Of a stretch of DNA of 24,749 nucleotides, positions 8,677-14,900 are shown piece by piece. The stretch is from an uncultured Methanomassiliicoccales archaeon (GTDB lineage: Archaea > Thermoplasmatota > Thermoplasmata > SG8-5): the NCBI GenBank assembly GCA_938004075.1, contig CALKWP010000086.1:1-24749 (forward strand), written 5' to 3'. The notes under the pieces were generated by a model that did no database searches, had not been told where the DNA came from, and saw only the letters and a list, made by a program, of their open reading frames with translations. Position numbers and translations under genes: made by a program. Position 1 is the first letter of the stretch. Every line of letters begins with the position of its first letter.

Positions 8677-8712
8677 CCGAAACGCCTATCTCGATTCAGG
8701 ACGGTAAAAGAA

Positions 8713-8844
8713 ATGATGTACCGAAACCACAGGGAGTACAAGCTCCCCCAGGAGAACCCGAACCACGAGCTCTTAAGGAGCTGGTTAAGGGGCGAGACAG
8801 GCGTTGAGAGCCTCCGCGAGTGGCTCAAGAGCATATACTCCTGA
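8713..8844 (+). CDS. Hypothetical 43-residue protein
   Basis: This short reading frame opens with two consecutive ATG codons and ends at TGA 8842-8844. It encodes a charged, tryptophan-containing peptide with a likely amphipathic helix in its second half (HELLRSWLRGETGVESLREW). I do not recognise the family. Support for expression is a box A about 40 bp upstream and paired TTTCACT motifs ahead of it. A stem-loop followed by seven T residues (8885-8944) could end the transcript. There is no clear Shine-Dalgarno sequence. It could be a chance frame, but the promoter layout matches that of the neighbouring 42-residue gene. Confidence 0.45.
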   Translation: MMYRNHREYKLPQENPNHELLRSWLRGETGVESLREWLKSIYS

Positions 8845-8884
8845 CCGTCCGTCATACGCAATCCCGATGAACTCTTCCCCACTT

Positions 8885-8944
8885 GGGTGGTGCTATTCTC
8901 TCTCCAACCTAGGCATTTTGCCAAAAGGCACCACCCCTTTTTTT
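8885..8944 (+). terminator. Stem-loop plus T7, possible terminator of the 43-codon gene
   Basis: GGGTGGTGC at 8885-8893 is the exact reverse complement of GCACCACCC at 8928-8936. C8937 and seven T residues (8938-8944) follow directly. The 34-base loop holds a small TGCC-AAAA-GGCA hairpin that competes with the main stem. The 3' arm is also the 5' arm of a stem inside the first tandem repeat unit, so the two folds are mutually exclusive. Termination is inferred from layout only. Confidence 0.4.
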
Positions 8945-9129
8945 ACCATTTGTGATTGTCGGGGTGATGCCTATCAAAATGCCTTTCGGTCGGCCTGCAA
9001 AATATGATTCCAGATAGATTCTGGCTTAATTTGCAGGCGCTGGCTAATACTTTGCAGATTATTGCAAAGGCGTATTAGTCGCGCTCGAAAGATTGAATTT
9101 TAATTGTCTGTGGCAATCTTTCTCGTCCA
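8908..9129. repeat. Structured tandem repeat, unit 1 (222 bp)
   Basis: The unit begins with CCTAGGCATTTTGCC and ends with TCTCGTCCA. Its first 41 bases are identical to those of unit 2. It is packed with inverted repeats. GGCATTTTG 8912-8920 pairs with 8975-8983. GGCACCACCCC 8927-8937 pairs, with one mismatch, with 8961-8971. GCCTGCAAA 8993-9001 pairs with 9030-9038 and encloses CCAGA/TCTGG (9010-9014/9020-9024). CTAATAC-TTTGCA 9044-9056 pairs with 9063-9078 across a GGC bulge. GAAAGATTG 9087-9095 pairs with 9114-9122. No convincing reading frame crosses it. The serial hairpins suggest a structured RNA or a folded DNA element; which strand is active is unknown. Confidence 0.8.
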
Positions 9130-9348
9130 CCTAGGCATTTTGCCAAAAGGCACCACCCCTTTTTTTACCAAATGTTAGTGAGGGGGTGATACCTATCAAA
9201 ATGCATTTTGGCTGACCTGCAAATATGGTTTCAGATTGATTCTTGCTTATTTTGCAGGCGCTGGCTAATTCTCTGCGGATAAATACATTAGACGTATTAT
9301 TTGCCCCTGAAAAATATCTTTTATTGCCTATTCAATCTTTCTCGTCCA
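9130..9348. repeat. Structured tandem repeat, unit 2 (219 bp) with a degenerate third start
   Basis: This is a diverged copy of the preceding unit, directly abutting it. The first three stems are kept: GCATTTTG 9135-9142 with 9197-9204, GGCACCACCCC 9149-9159 with 9183-9193 (imperfect), and CCTGCAAA 9216-9223 with 9251-9258. The two distal stems are eroded, although AATAC/GTATT remains near 9286-9302. The shared end TCTTTCTCGTCCA is followed at 9349 by CCTGGGCATATTACC, a degenerate start of a third unit that breaks off before the next gene. Conservation of the proximal stems with drift elsewhere is what selection on structure, or a recombination hot spot, would leave. Confidence 0.75.
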
Positions 9349-9424
9349 CCTGGGCATATTACCAATATTCTGAGGCGAAATCTTTAATATTCTGGGTTCG
9401 TTATGGTGTTTGGGGTCATGACTT

Positions 9425-10120
9425 ATGAAAAAAGAACTCGATGACGACGACGACGTGTTCTATGGCGGCTTGAAGCCAAAACCGAAGAAGGAAGCAGAAA
9501 AGGCGCCCGAACCGAAGAAGAGCGTTTACGATGCAGGCTATACGCCAGATTACCGGAGACAGGATACAAATCAACCGGCACAATCATCGCCTGTCCAGGA
9601 ATCTGCTGGAGAGCAGAAAGACAGAGACATAGAATCCGAGATAACCGCCACAAGGCGCGAGAAACAGGTGGCAGCAGAGATTCATGACATCACAATCATC
9701 AGGCAGAAAGCGGCCAAGCACAGCGAGGAAGCTGCAAAATTCTTCAAGAAATACAGGGCCGAGGAAGCCGCCATGGTCAAGAACACGGAAAACGCAAGCA
9801 AAGCCAGGCGCACCGCCGAAGGTTACGAGGAAAAAGCCAAGGATGCGATAGCAAAGGCGGATGACAAGCAAGCAGACTTGACTTACCTGGAGGACCGCAA
9901 AGCAGAGCGGGCAAGAATAAAAATCGCCAAGCTTCATGCAAAATCCGCAAAGATGAAGAGCAAGGCCAGCAGCTACATGGCAAAGTCCGCGAAACTTCAG
10001 CAGAAGGCAGCTGCCAGGCGGGAGAAGGCGAAGGCATACCTCGAGCAGAGCAAGACGCATGAAGCGGAAGCCCACAATCTCACCAAGAGAGCGGACAAGC
10101 TACAGAAATCAATGGCGTAA
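9425..10120 (+). CDS. Lys/Ala/Glu-rich coiled-coil protein of unknown function
   Basis: The 231-residue soluble protein opens with an acidic cluster (ELDDDDDVFYGG). A Pro/Lys/Gln-rich disordered stretch runs to about residue 65, and nearly continuous charged helix follows to the C-terminus. Repeating short blocks such as LHAKSAKMKSKASSYMAKSA and KLQQKAAARREKAKAYLEQ give an alanine-rich coiled coil. It contains no cysteine, no membrane segment and no enzyme motif. Such proteins may be structural, scaffold-like or nucleic-acid binding; I do not recognise a named family. The ATG at 9425 is used. A box A candidate TTTAATAT lies near 9381-9388, just after the tandem repeat ends. GC and codon use look like the neighbours. 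Confidence 0.8.
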   Translation: MKKELDDDDDVFYGGLKPKPKKEAEKAPEPKKSVYDAGYTPDYRRQDTNQPAQSSPVQESAGEQKDRDIESEITATRREKQVAAEIHDITIIRQKAAKHSEEAAKFFKKYRAEEAAMVKNTENASKARRTAEGYEEKAKDAIAKADDKQADLTYLEDRKAERARIKIAKLHAKSAKMKSKASSYMAKSAKLQQKAAARREKAKAYLEQSKTHEAEAHNLTKRADKLQKSMA

Positions 10121-10229
10121 TCGCCTCTCTTTCCGGGCAAATCAGACTCAGTTACTTTGAAATATAATCATGCCGATACCTTGTCGTTCATCACGCAGGA
10201 GAAGATGATGAACCGTAAAGAGGGATAAC

Positions 10230-10616
10230 ATGTCTGGACAATATTATCAACAACAACCACCGCAGGAGGCGCAACCCTACCCGCAGTCATTCGGCCCTCA
10301 GGGAAACAAAGGCTTGGAGACCCATTTCATAGCCAAGGACAAGATCGGCCTGTTCATATTTTTGTGCGTGGGCATGATCATAGTCGGGTTCCTTTTACTG
10401 GACCTGATTGCTTCCGGGCTGGTGGATTTCGAGGAAGCCATTGTGTTCCTGGGAATGCTGGCAGTCGATGTGGGCGTGATGGCGCTTTTCGCCCTCCTGA
10501 TGGTGTCCGGAGTATGCAGAGAGGACCTTCCGGAGAAGACCCGCAATGGAATCATACTGGTTTCCGGAATAATCCTGACCGTGTTCCTGATAATCTACAT
10601 GATCAGGTCCAACTGA
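10230..10616 (+). CDS. Small membrane protein with Gln/Pro-rich N-terminus
   Basis: The 128-residue protein has a hydrophilic QYYQQQPPQEAQPYPQSF head of about 40 residues, then three predicted transmembrane helices at about 44-64 (GLFIFLCVGMIIVGFLLLDL), 70-93 (EAIVFLGMLAVDVGVMALFALL) and 108-125. Gln/Pro/Tyr-rich heads of this kind recur in several membrane proteins of this window. The function is unknown. GAGGGATAAC immediately before the ATG gives a good ribosome binding site. A box A-like AAATATAAT lies near 10160, so it has its own promoter separate from the coiled-coil gene. A hairpin with a T-rich tail follows the stop. Confidence 0.8.
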   Translation: MSGQYYQQQPPQEAQPYPQSFGPQGNKGLETHFIAKDKIGLFIFLCVGMIIVGFLLLDLIASGLVDFEEAIVFLGMLAVDVGVMALFALLMVSGVCREDLPEKTRNGIILVSGIILTVFLIIYMIRSN

Positions 10617-10634
10617 ATACCTGGAATCTAGAAT

Positions 10635-10670
10635 GGGGCAAACGCCCCACCCTTTCCTTTTCAGTTTTTC
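10635..10670 (+). terminator. Hairpin plus T-rich tract
   Basis: GGGGC-AAAC-GCCCC at 10635-10648 is followed by a pyrimidine- and T-rich run to 10670. It lies 18 bp after the stop of the small membrane protein gene. Confidence 0.65.
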
Positions 10671-10758
10671 ATGAGAAAGTATTATATATTCTAATTAACT
10701 TGTTAATCTGTCCATACGTCATGGGTACCATGAACTTTGGATAAAAGGAGATAAGTAA

Positions 10759-10926
10759 ATGTACGACAGAGACAGAAACAGAGGCGGCGACAGAGAAATG
10801 CACAAGGCGCAGTGTTCGGACTGCAAGCAGGAATGCGAAGTTCCGTTCAAGCCCTCGGATGGAAGGCCAGTTTACTGCAGGGACTGCTACCAGAAGCACA
10901 GGCCCCCGCGAAGAGACAGATATTGA
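10759..10926 (+). CDS. CxxC-x17-CxxC zinc-ribbon protein
   Basis: The 55-residue protein has the zinc-binding pattern Cys19-x2-Cys22, seventeen residues, Cys40-x2-Cys43, with the conserved core ECEVPFKPSDGRPVYCRDC. This is the small CxxC-x17-CxxC family found widely in archaea and bacteria, of unknown function and often with basic, Arg-rich tails as here (KHRPPRRDRY). A nucleic-acid or protein binding role is inferred from the charge. AAAAGGAGATAAGTAA before the ATG is a strong ribosome binding site. A box A ATTATATATT at 10681-10690 gives transcription start near 10713. A G6/C6 hairpin terminator follows 39 bp after the stop. Confidence 0.85.
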   Translation: MYDRDRNRGGDREMHKAQCSDCKQECEVPFKPSDGRPVYCRDCYQKHRPPRRDRY

Positions 10927-10965
10927 AATTGAAGTTTAGTAGATTTCATAGTTTAATATTTCAAT

Positions 10966-10984
10966 GGGGGGTCCGGTACCCCCC
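10966..10984. terminator. G6/C6 hairpin between convergent genes
   Basis: Six G (10966-10971) and six C (10979-10984) flank TCCGGTA. A further T-A pair extends the stem to seven base pairs with loop CCGGT. T-rich sequence (TCCGTTTTCC, then ATTTTT) follows on the plus strand. This fits a terminator for the 55-residue zinc protein gene. Confidence 0.6.
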
Positions 10985-11276
10985 TCCGTTTTCCAATTTT
11001 TAATAATTCTATTCTAAAAGGTTCCCAAACATCCCGTTCTATGTTGGCAGGTTGCGATGCGAAAGTGAGAGAAAAGCACCCATGCAAGAGTTGCGTAATG
11101 CGTTTCGCCCAGCTTAAGAGATGCTGGGCGAGTACCTTTCCTCCCCGCCCTAGTGGGGGGTTTGCCATAATGGAGTTCTGAAATGCCTCAGAATGCTGGC
11201 ATAAGCGCACATGATAGAATAAAGATTCAAAAGCCTACCCTCACAGGCAGGGCATCCAGAAGCTAAAAGAACCAAT
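10985..11276. other. Non-coding spacer with several hairpins between convergent genes
   Basis: No convincing gene is seen here. Inverted repeats include AACAT/ATGTT around 11027-11045, a nine-pair stem TCGCCCAGC 11105-11113 with GCTGGGCGA 11123-11131, a C-rich/G-rich hairpin around 11143-11160, and TTCTGA 11176-11181 with TCAGAA 11188-11193 inside TGCCA/TGGCA (11163-11167/11197-11201). It may be a structured RNA or simply the 3' regions of both converging transcripts. It does not resemble tRNA, and I could not match it to RNase P or SRP RNA. Confidence 0.4.
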
Positions 11277-12839
11277 CTATTCGTAGCCGCGCTTGTCATC
11301 ATGGAACTCCTGGTTCCAGTAATGATACGGGTCTGTGGCTTTCTGCGCCCCGGTCATGTCGCTTGCCACTCCGCGCTGGTACGAGCCGTATTTCTCTTTT
11401 ATCTGCTCCTCGATTGTCTTGCTGCGTTTCATTGCCATCTCCAGATGCTCCGGAAGAATGTACTCCGCTTTCTTGGCGCTGGCGATATCGCCCGCCGTGC
11501 GGATGAGACCGCCCAGTTCCCTGAGCCTGAGAGTGAGCGAATTATCTGATTTGTCAATCCTCATCGCCCGCTTGTGAGCTTCCTCGACCAGTGCCTTCAC
11601 CGAGTCCTTTGTGGCGTGCGGGATGCGCTTGTCGAACATAATCTCCTGGGCCATGAACTGCGCCAGCTTCGCTCTGTTGATGTCGTTGTCCGGCATCACC
11701 ACCTCTACCAGAACCTCGTACCCTGAGCCGATTATCCTGGAACGAAGCGGGGAAAGCACATGCTCCAGGTCCTGGATGTTGCATGCTCCAACGAATATGA
11801 AGTTGCATGGCACGTTGTCAACCCGGACGCTCGCTCCGGCGCTCTGCGGGTTCCTTCCGGTGATGGGGAATCTGCGCTCCTGCATTGCAGTGAGAATGAA
11901 ACGCTGGTTGTAACCGAGGTGGGGGAGCTCATCTATGAAGAGAACACCCTGGTGGGCTTCGTGTATAGCCCCGGGAAGGACCCTTTCGTATGGCGGCGTT
12001 CCCAGGCTTGGGTGGGAGCCGTACGGGTCGTGGCGCACATCCCCCAGCAACTCCGTCTGGCTGGCGCCTGTGGAAAGGACGAAAGTCTTTCTTTCCAGGG
12101 GGACAAGGACCTTGGAGGGGCTTATCTTCTCCATCTCGCGGCGCTTCTCCAGTGTCTTCTGGTCAAGGACCATAATCATCTCGCCGGCCCTTTCATAGAC
12201 AACGACTTCTTCCTTGCCGTAGCGCTTCCTGGTTGTGGTGACCCTTTCCTTGTCTGCCAATTGGCCGAGGGTGACTTCCACAAGGCCGCCCAGCAGGTCG
12301 CCGAACGGGTTGTTGGCTGCGCTTCCTATCTGCGTGCTCTTCGGCTTCGAGCACTTGGGGCACAATCTATCTTTCGGGCTTGAGTAGGTTCCGCAGTTCA
12401 TGCACTTGTAGCCGAGTCGCTCGGCAACGTTGACTGGAACTGCCTTCGGGTCGATGAGTTCGCCTTCAGCGGACTCGTGGGTCTGGGCCTCCTTCAGAAC
12501 CTGTTCCCTGCTCATCACCTCGACCATCGGCCTTTCCGGATTCTGGGGGTTGTGAACAACCCGAATCTCCTCGGTTGGCGCGGGAAGGTGGAGGGCCAGG
12601 GCCTGCGCGATCATGGATTTTCCCGTGCCCGGCGGCCCGACTATGAGAATATGCCTGTGCTGCGATGCGGCGACGGACGCCAGTTCAACAGCCTCTTCCT
12701 GGCCGACGACCCTTTTGAGCGGGTCGGAAGGGATTATGATGTCCCTGGTTGTCTCTATCTCGTCCAGGTCGAATCCCTTTTCCGCGTCCAGGAATGGAGC
12801 TGTTTCAGATTTCTCTCCGGAATCCGTTATGCCTACCAC
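11277..12839 (-). CDS. LonB-like AAA+ ATPase with inserted zinc ribbon, no protease domain
   Basis: The 520-residue protein matches the ATPase half of archaeal LonB. Walker A GPPGTGKS is at 68-75, Walker B GVLFIDE at 299-305, a sensor 1 GACN near 352-355, and LRSRI with the arginine finger near 366-370, then a helical lid. Archaeal LonB carries two membrane helices between Walker A and Walker B. Here that region instead holds a zinc ribbon (Cys147, Cys150, Cys161, Cys164) and no hydrophobic segment. The C-terminal Ser-Lys protease domain is absent: the protein ends soon after the lid with a polar tail. It may be an unfoldase or remodelling ATPase. The GTG start at 12839 lies 14 bp after the dnaG stop, so the two genes form an operon. 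Confidence 0.88.
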   Translation of the reverse strand: MVGITDSGEKSETAPFLDAEKGFDLDEIETTRDIIIPSDPLKRVVGQEEAVELASVAASQHRHILIVGPPGTGKSMIAQALALHLPAPTEEIRVVHNPQNPERPMVEVMSREQVLKEAQTHESAEGELIDPKAVPVNVAERLGYKCMNCGTYSSPKDRLCPKCSKPKSTQIGSAANNPFGDLLGGLVEVTLGQLADKERVTTTRKRYGKEEVVVYERAGEMIMVLDQKTLEKRREMEKISPSKVLVPLERKTFVLSTGASQTELLGDVRHDPYGSHPSLGTPPYERVLPGAIHEAHQGVLFIDELPHLGYNQRFILTAMQERRFPITGRNPQSAGASVRVDNVPCNFIFVGACNIQDLEHVLSPLRSRIIGSGYEVLVEVVMPDNDINRAKLAQFMAQEIMFDKRIPHATKDSVKALVEEAHKRAMRIDKSDNSLTLRLRELGGLIRTAGDIASAKKAEYILPEHLEMAMKRSKTIEEQIKEKYGSYQRGVASDMTGAQKATDPYHYWNQEFHDDKRGYE

Positions 12840-12853
12840 CGTTCTCTATCTGC

Positions 12854-14203
12854 TCACTCGAAATCTTCCTTTGTGAGGACAGTCAAGCCCTCCGGGAACT
12901 TTGACACCTTGCCCATCTTCGTGGCCACCAGAGTGCCGATGCCCATGTCATTGGATATGTCCAGTAGCCTCTGGGTGATGATGCCATCGAACACGACTGC
13001 TTTTATTCCCTGGGCGGCGTCCTGTCCCTTCAGCGCCTCGGCAAGGTCCTTAACTGCCATCTCCGCGATGACGGCGTTGGCTTCGGAAATCAATCTGGCC
13101 TTGGAGTTTCCGACCACTTCCTTGAACATGTCCCTGTACATGCGCTGCTCATCGGAAAGTTTCGGTTCCTCTTTCTTCGGGGGCTGGGGAGGCCTCTGCT
13201 GCACAGGCTCTTCCTGGCGTTCGGGTCTCTTCATGGGCTGCTGTTGCTGCTTCTGCTGCTGTTGCTGCTTCTGCTGCTGATTGTCCTTCCTGCCCTTGTT
13301 GAAATCGCCTCTCTGCTGCTGCTGGTTCTGTTGGCTCTGCTGGCCGCCTGACTGGGAACCTTCGTTGAAAGCCTGGCCCATGATTTCATGTGCCTGCTCG
13401 GCCATGACCTTGTGCCTCAGTGATTTCATTATCTGTTTGCTGGTGAGCTCCTCGACCTCTTTTCCCGGCGGGGCCCTGGCAATGAAATCGACTTCAGCGG
13501 TCTGCAGCAGTTCCCTGAGGACCAGCTCGCCACCTCTGTCGCCGTCAACGAATACCGTAACGGTCTTCTGCTTTGACAGCTCCTTCACGGAATTGGGTAT
13601 GTTTGTGCCTTCAACGGCAATTGCGTTCCTGATGCCGGCCTTGAGAAGGTTCAGCACATCGTTCCGCCCCTCGACCACGATTATCGCATCGGAGTTGGCC
13701 ACATTGGGCCCGGCCGGAAGGTGCTCCGGCCCAAATGTCAGGATTTCCTGAACCTGGACTGCCTCCTTCACTGAATCGGCAAGGTTGCTGCTGACGCTCT
13801 TGGAGTCCTCCAGCATGTCCGATAGAAGCTCCTTCGCCCTCTCTATTATGGTGTCCCTCTTTTTCACCCTGACATCCTCGATTCCGAGAATCTTCACGGT
13901 TGCCTTGCACGGGCCGACGCGGTCAATGGTTTCCAGGGCGGATGCCAATATGGCGGTCTCTACCTGGTCCAGGCCCGAAGGAATCTCGACGACGCCTTCA
14001 GACTTTCCCTTTGTGGAATTCACATCCACTTCAATGCGGCCTATGCGGCCTCCCTTCTGGAGGTCCCTCAAGTCCAATTCATCGCCAAGCAGACCCTCGG
14101 TCTGGCCGAAAATGGCGCCCACGACGTCTGGCTTCTCCACGACGCCGTCCGCGCTTATGTTTGCTCTTATCAAGTATTTTGTAGTGTTCGGATCTAAGTT
14201 CAT
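12854..14203 (-). CDS. dnaG: Archaeal DnaG-type primase / exosome-associated DnaG
   Basis: The 449-residue protein is archaeal DnaG. The N-terminus (NTTKYLIRANISADGVVEKPD, VVGAIFGQTEGLLG) is diagnostic. The TOPRIM domain occupies about 172-250, with the catalytic glutamate in VVEGRND (Glu178) and the acidic pair in VDGDRGG (Asp220, Asp222). The family both primes DNA and serves as an RNA-exosome subunit in archaea. A low-complexity linker at about 283-349, dominated by Gln, Lys and Pro, separates TOPRIM from a conserved C-terminal region. It is encoded by a CAG/CAA triplet-rich stretch around 13155-13355. The ATG at 14203 is preceded by AGAGGTG and a box A at 14232-14239. The LonB-like ATPase gene follows in the same operon. 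Confidence 0.95.
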   Translation of the reverse strand: MNLDPNTTKYLIRANISADGVVEKPDVVGAIFGQTEGLLGDELDLRDLQKGGRIGRIEVDVNSTKGKSEGVVEIPSGLDQVETAILASALETIDRVGPCKATVKILGIEDVRVKKRDTIIERAKELLSDMLEDSKSVSSNLADSVKEAVQVQEILTFGPEHLPAGPNVANSDAIIVVEGRNDVLNLLKAGIRNAIAVEGTNIPNSVKELSKQKTVTVFVDGDRGGELVLRELLQTAEVDFIARAPPGKEVEELTSKQIMKSLRHKVMAEQAHEIMGQAFNEGSQSGGQQSQQNQQQQRGDFNKGRKDNQQQKQQQQQKQQQQPMKRPERQEEPVQQRPPQPPKKEEPKLSDEQRMYRDMFKEVVGNSKARLISEANAVIAEMAVKDLAEALKGQDAAQGIKAVVFDGIITQRLLDISNDMGIGTLVATKMGKVSKFPEGLTVLTKEDFE

Positions 14204-14231
14204 ATATTCACCTCTATTGTTATTCTGATTG

Positions 14232-14239
14232 TTTTAAAA
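14232..14239 (-). promoter_or_regulatory. Box A of the dnaG operon
   Basis: The palindromic TTTTAAAA lies 29-36 bases upstream of the dnaG ATG, which places transcription start close to 14210. The short leader still carries AGAGGTG as ribosome binding site. Confidence 0.6.
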
Positions 14240-14847
14240 GCTCTCAGGCAACTCCATTGGTTCAGACTGCGATTTCACAGCCAGCTTTCATCTGCCGGAT
14301 ATAACGTCCCTAGGATCCTGCCCATCTCCCGGGCATACATGAACATTCATGATAGTGATGCAATCTTGAAGTTGATTTATGAGCTTTGTTAAACCAACAC
14401 AGGCCAATCTCATATTTATAGTTTTCTATTAAATATATATCAATATCGGGCAAGAGATGCATGGCCAGTGCATTTCCAGCAAGGCGAAATGCCAACAAAC
14501 AATATTGCACACAACATTCGTTGAATGCAGTTATAACAAACAATCGCAGCGCATTCGACCATGGCCCGGAACCAGCCTATCCCTGAATGGAGGGGCCATC
14601 CTGCTCGCACCATTTTGCCAGCAATCGGTGTTCGCCGAAACTGAATCCCACAATAGGAAGGCGCACGCCTCGATTTCTGGCTTCACTCAAAACATTTAAC
14701 TAGCAATAGCCAGAAATAGGACTGATTCACAATTGCCAATTGAATGCCAAGTGAATCAGCCCTGAATCGCCATATCAATGCATCGCGCGATTCGCTCAGA
14801 ATGCCGGTAATTCCACCATTCTGCAAGCGATGAATTACCGGGGGAAA
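14240..14847. other. Long non-coding region between dnaG and metK promoters
   Basis: About 600 bp without a credible gene. Visible structure: TGCCC/GGGCA near 14318-14335; CATGAA-CA-TTCATG at 14338-14351; a strong AT-rich box A-like stretch (CTATTAAATATATATCAATA, about 14425-14444) usable on either strand; TGCA/TGCA and GGCG-CA-CGCC hairpins; CTGATTCAC 14722-14730 with GTGAATCAG 14751-14759; and the metK-proximal inverted repeat listed separately. The orphan box A could start an untranslated RNA near 14465 on the plus strand. Short frames here have no composition or motif support. Confidence 0.4.
14797..14841 (+). promoter_or_regulatory. Nested inverted repeats just upstream of the metK promoter
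   Basis: CCGGTAATTC (14804-14813) and GAATTACCGG (14832-14841) form a perfect ten-base inverted repeat with an 18-base spacer. CAGAATG (14797-14803) and CATTCTG (14817-14823) form a second, interleaved repeat, so the two pairings would make a pseudoknot-like topology in RNA. The element ends seven bases before the metK box A. On DNA this is a natural site for a dimeric regulator. It would be part of an RNA only if transcription starts further upstream, for example at the box A near 14430. Confidence 0.5.
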
Positions 14848-14857
14848 GTTTTTATCC
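14848..14857 (+). promoter_or_regulatory. Box A of metK
   Basis: GTTTTTATCC, preceded by a purine-rich GGGGGAAA that could act as BRE, lies about 45-53 bases before the ATG. The same TTTTTATCC sequence precedes nadE at 22589-22597. Confidence 0.5.
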
Positions 14858-14900
14858 ATTCCTGCATTCTCATGCTTCAATTATATTCGGAGTTGAACTA

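Noticed and set aside
8908..9348. Insertion sequence or transposon
   Set aside because: No transposase frame and no terminal inverted repeats bounding the whole element; a non-autonomous element cannot be excluded but is unsupported.
8908..9360. CRISPR array
   Set aside because: Only two full units of about 220 bp in direct contact, with no short repeat-spacer alternation and no cas genes.
10953..11210. 85-residue minus-strand frame over the hairpin-rich spacer
   Set aside because: It crosses a G6/C6 terminator and several inverted repeats, has no recognisable motif, and lacks a ribosome binding site or box A.
11277..12839. Active LonB protease
   Set aside because: The catalytic Ser-Lys domain and the membrane helices are both absent.
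14349..14400. C/D box guide RNA suggested by GTGATGC
   Set aside because: The C box is imperfect and no CTGA D box follows at a suitable distance.
14310..14699. Two open frames of 77 and 80 codons in the dnaG-metK spacer
   Set aside because: Composition is unlike the neighbouring genes, there are no family motifs, and both overlap repeats; judged chance frames.
14797..14841. SAM riboswitch upstream of metK
   Set aside because: The fold has no loop between the first strands of the two stems, and a good box A lies downstream of it, so it is probably not in the mRNA; kept only as a testable alternative.
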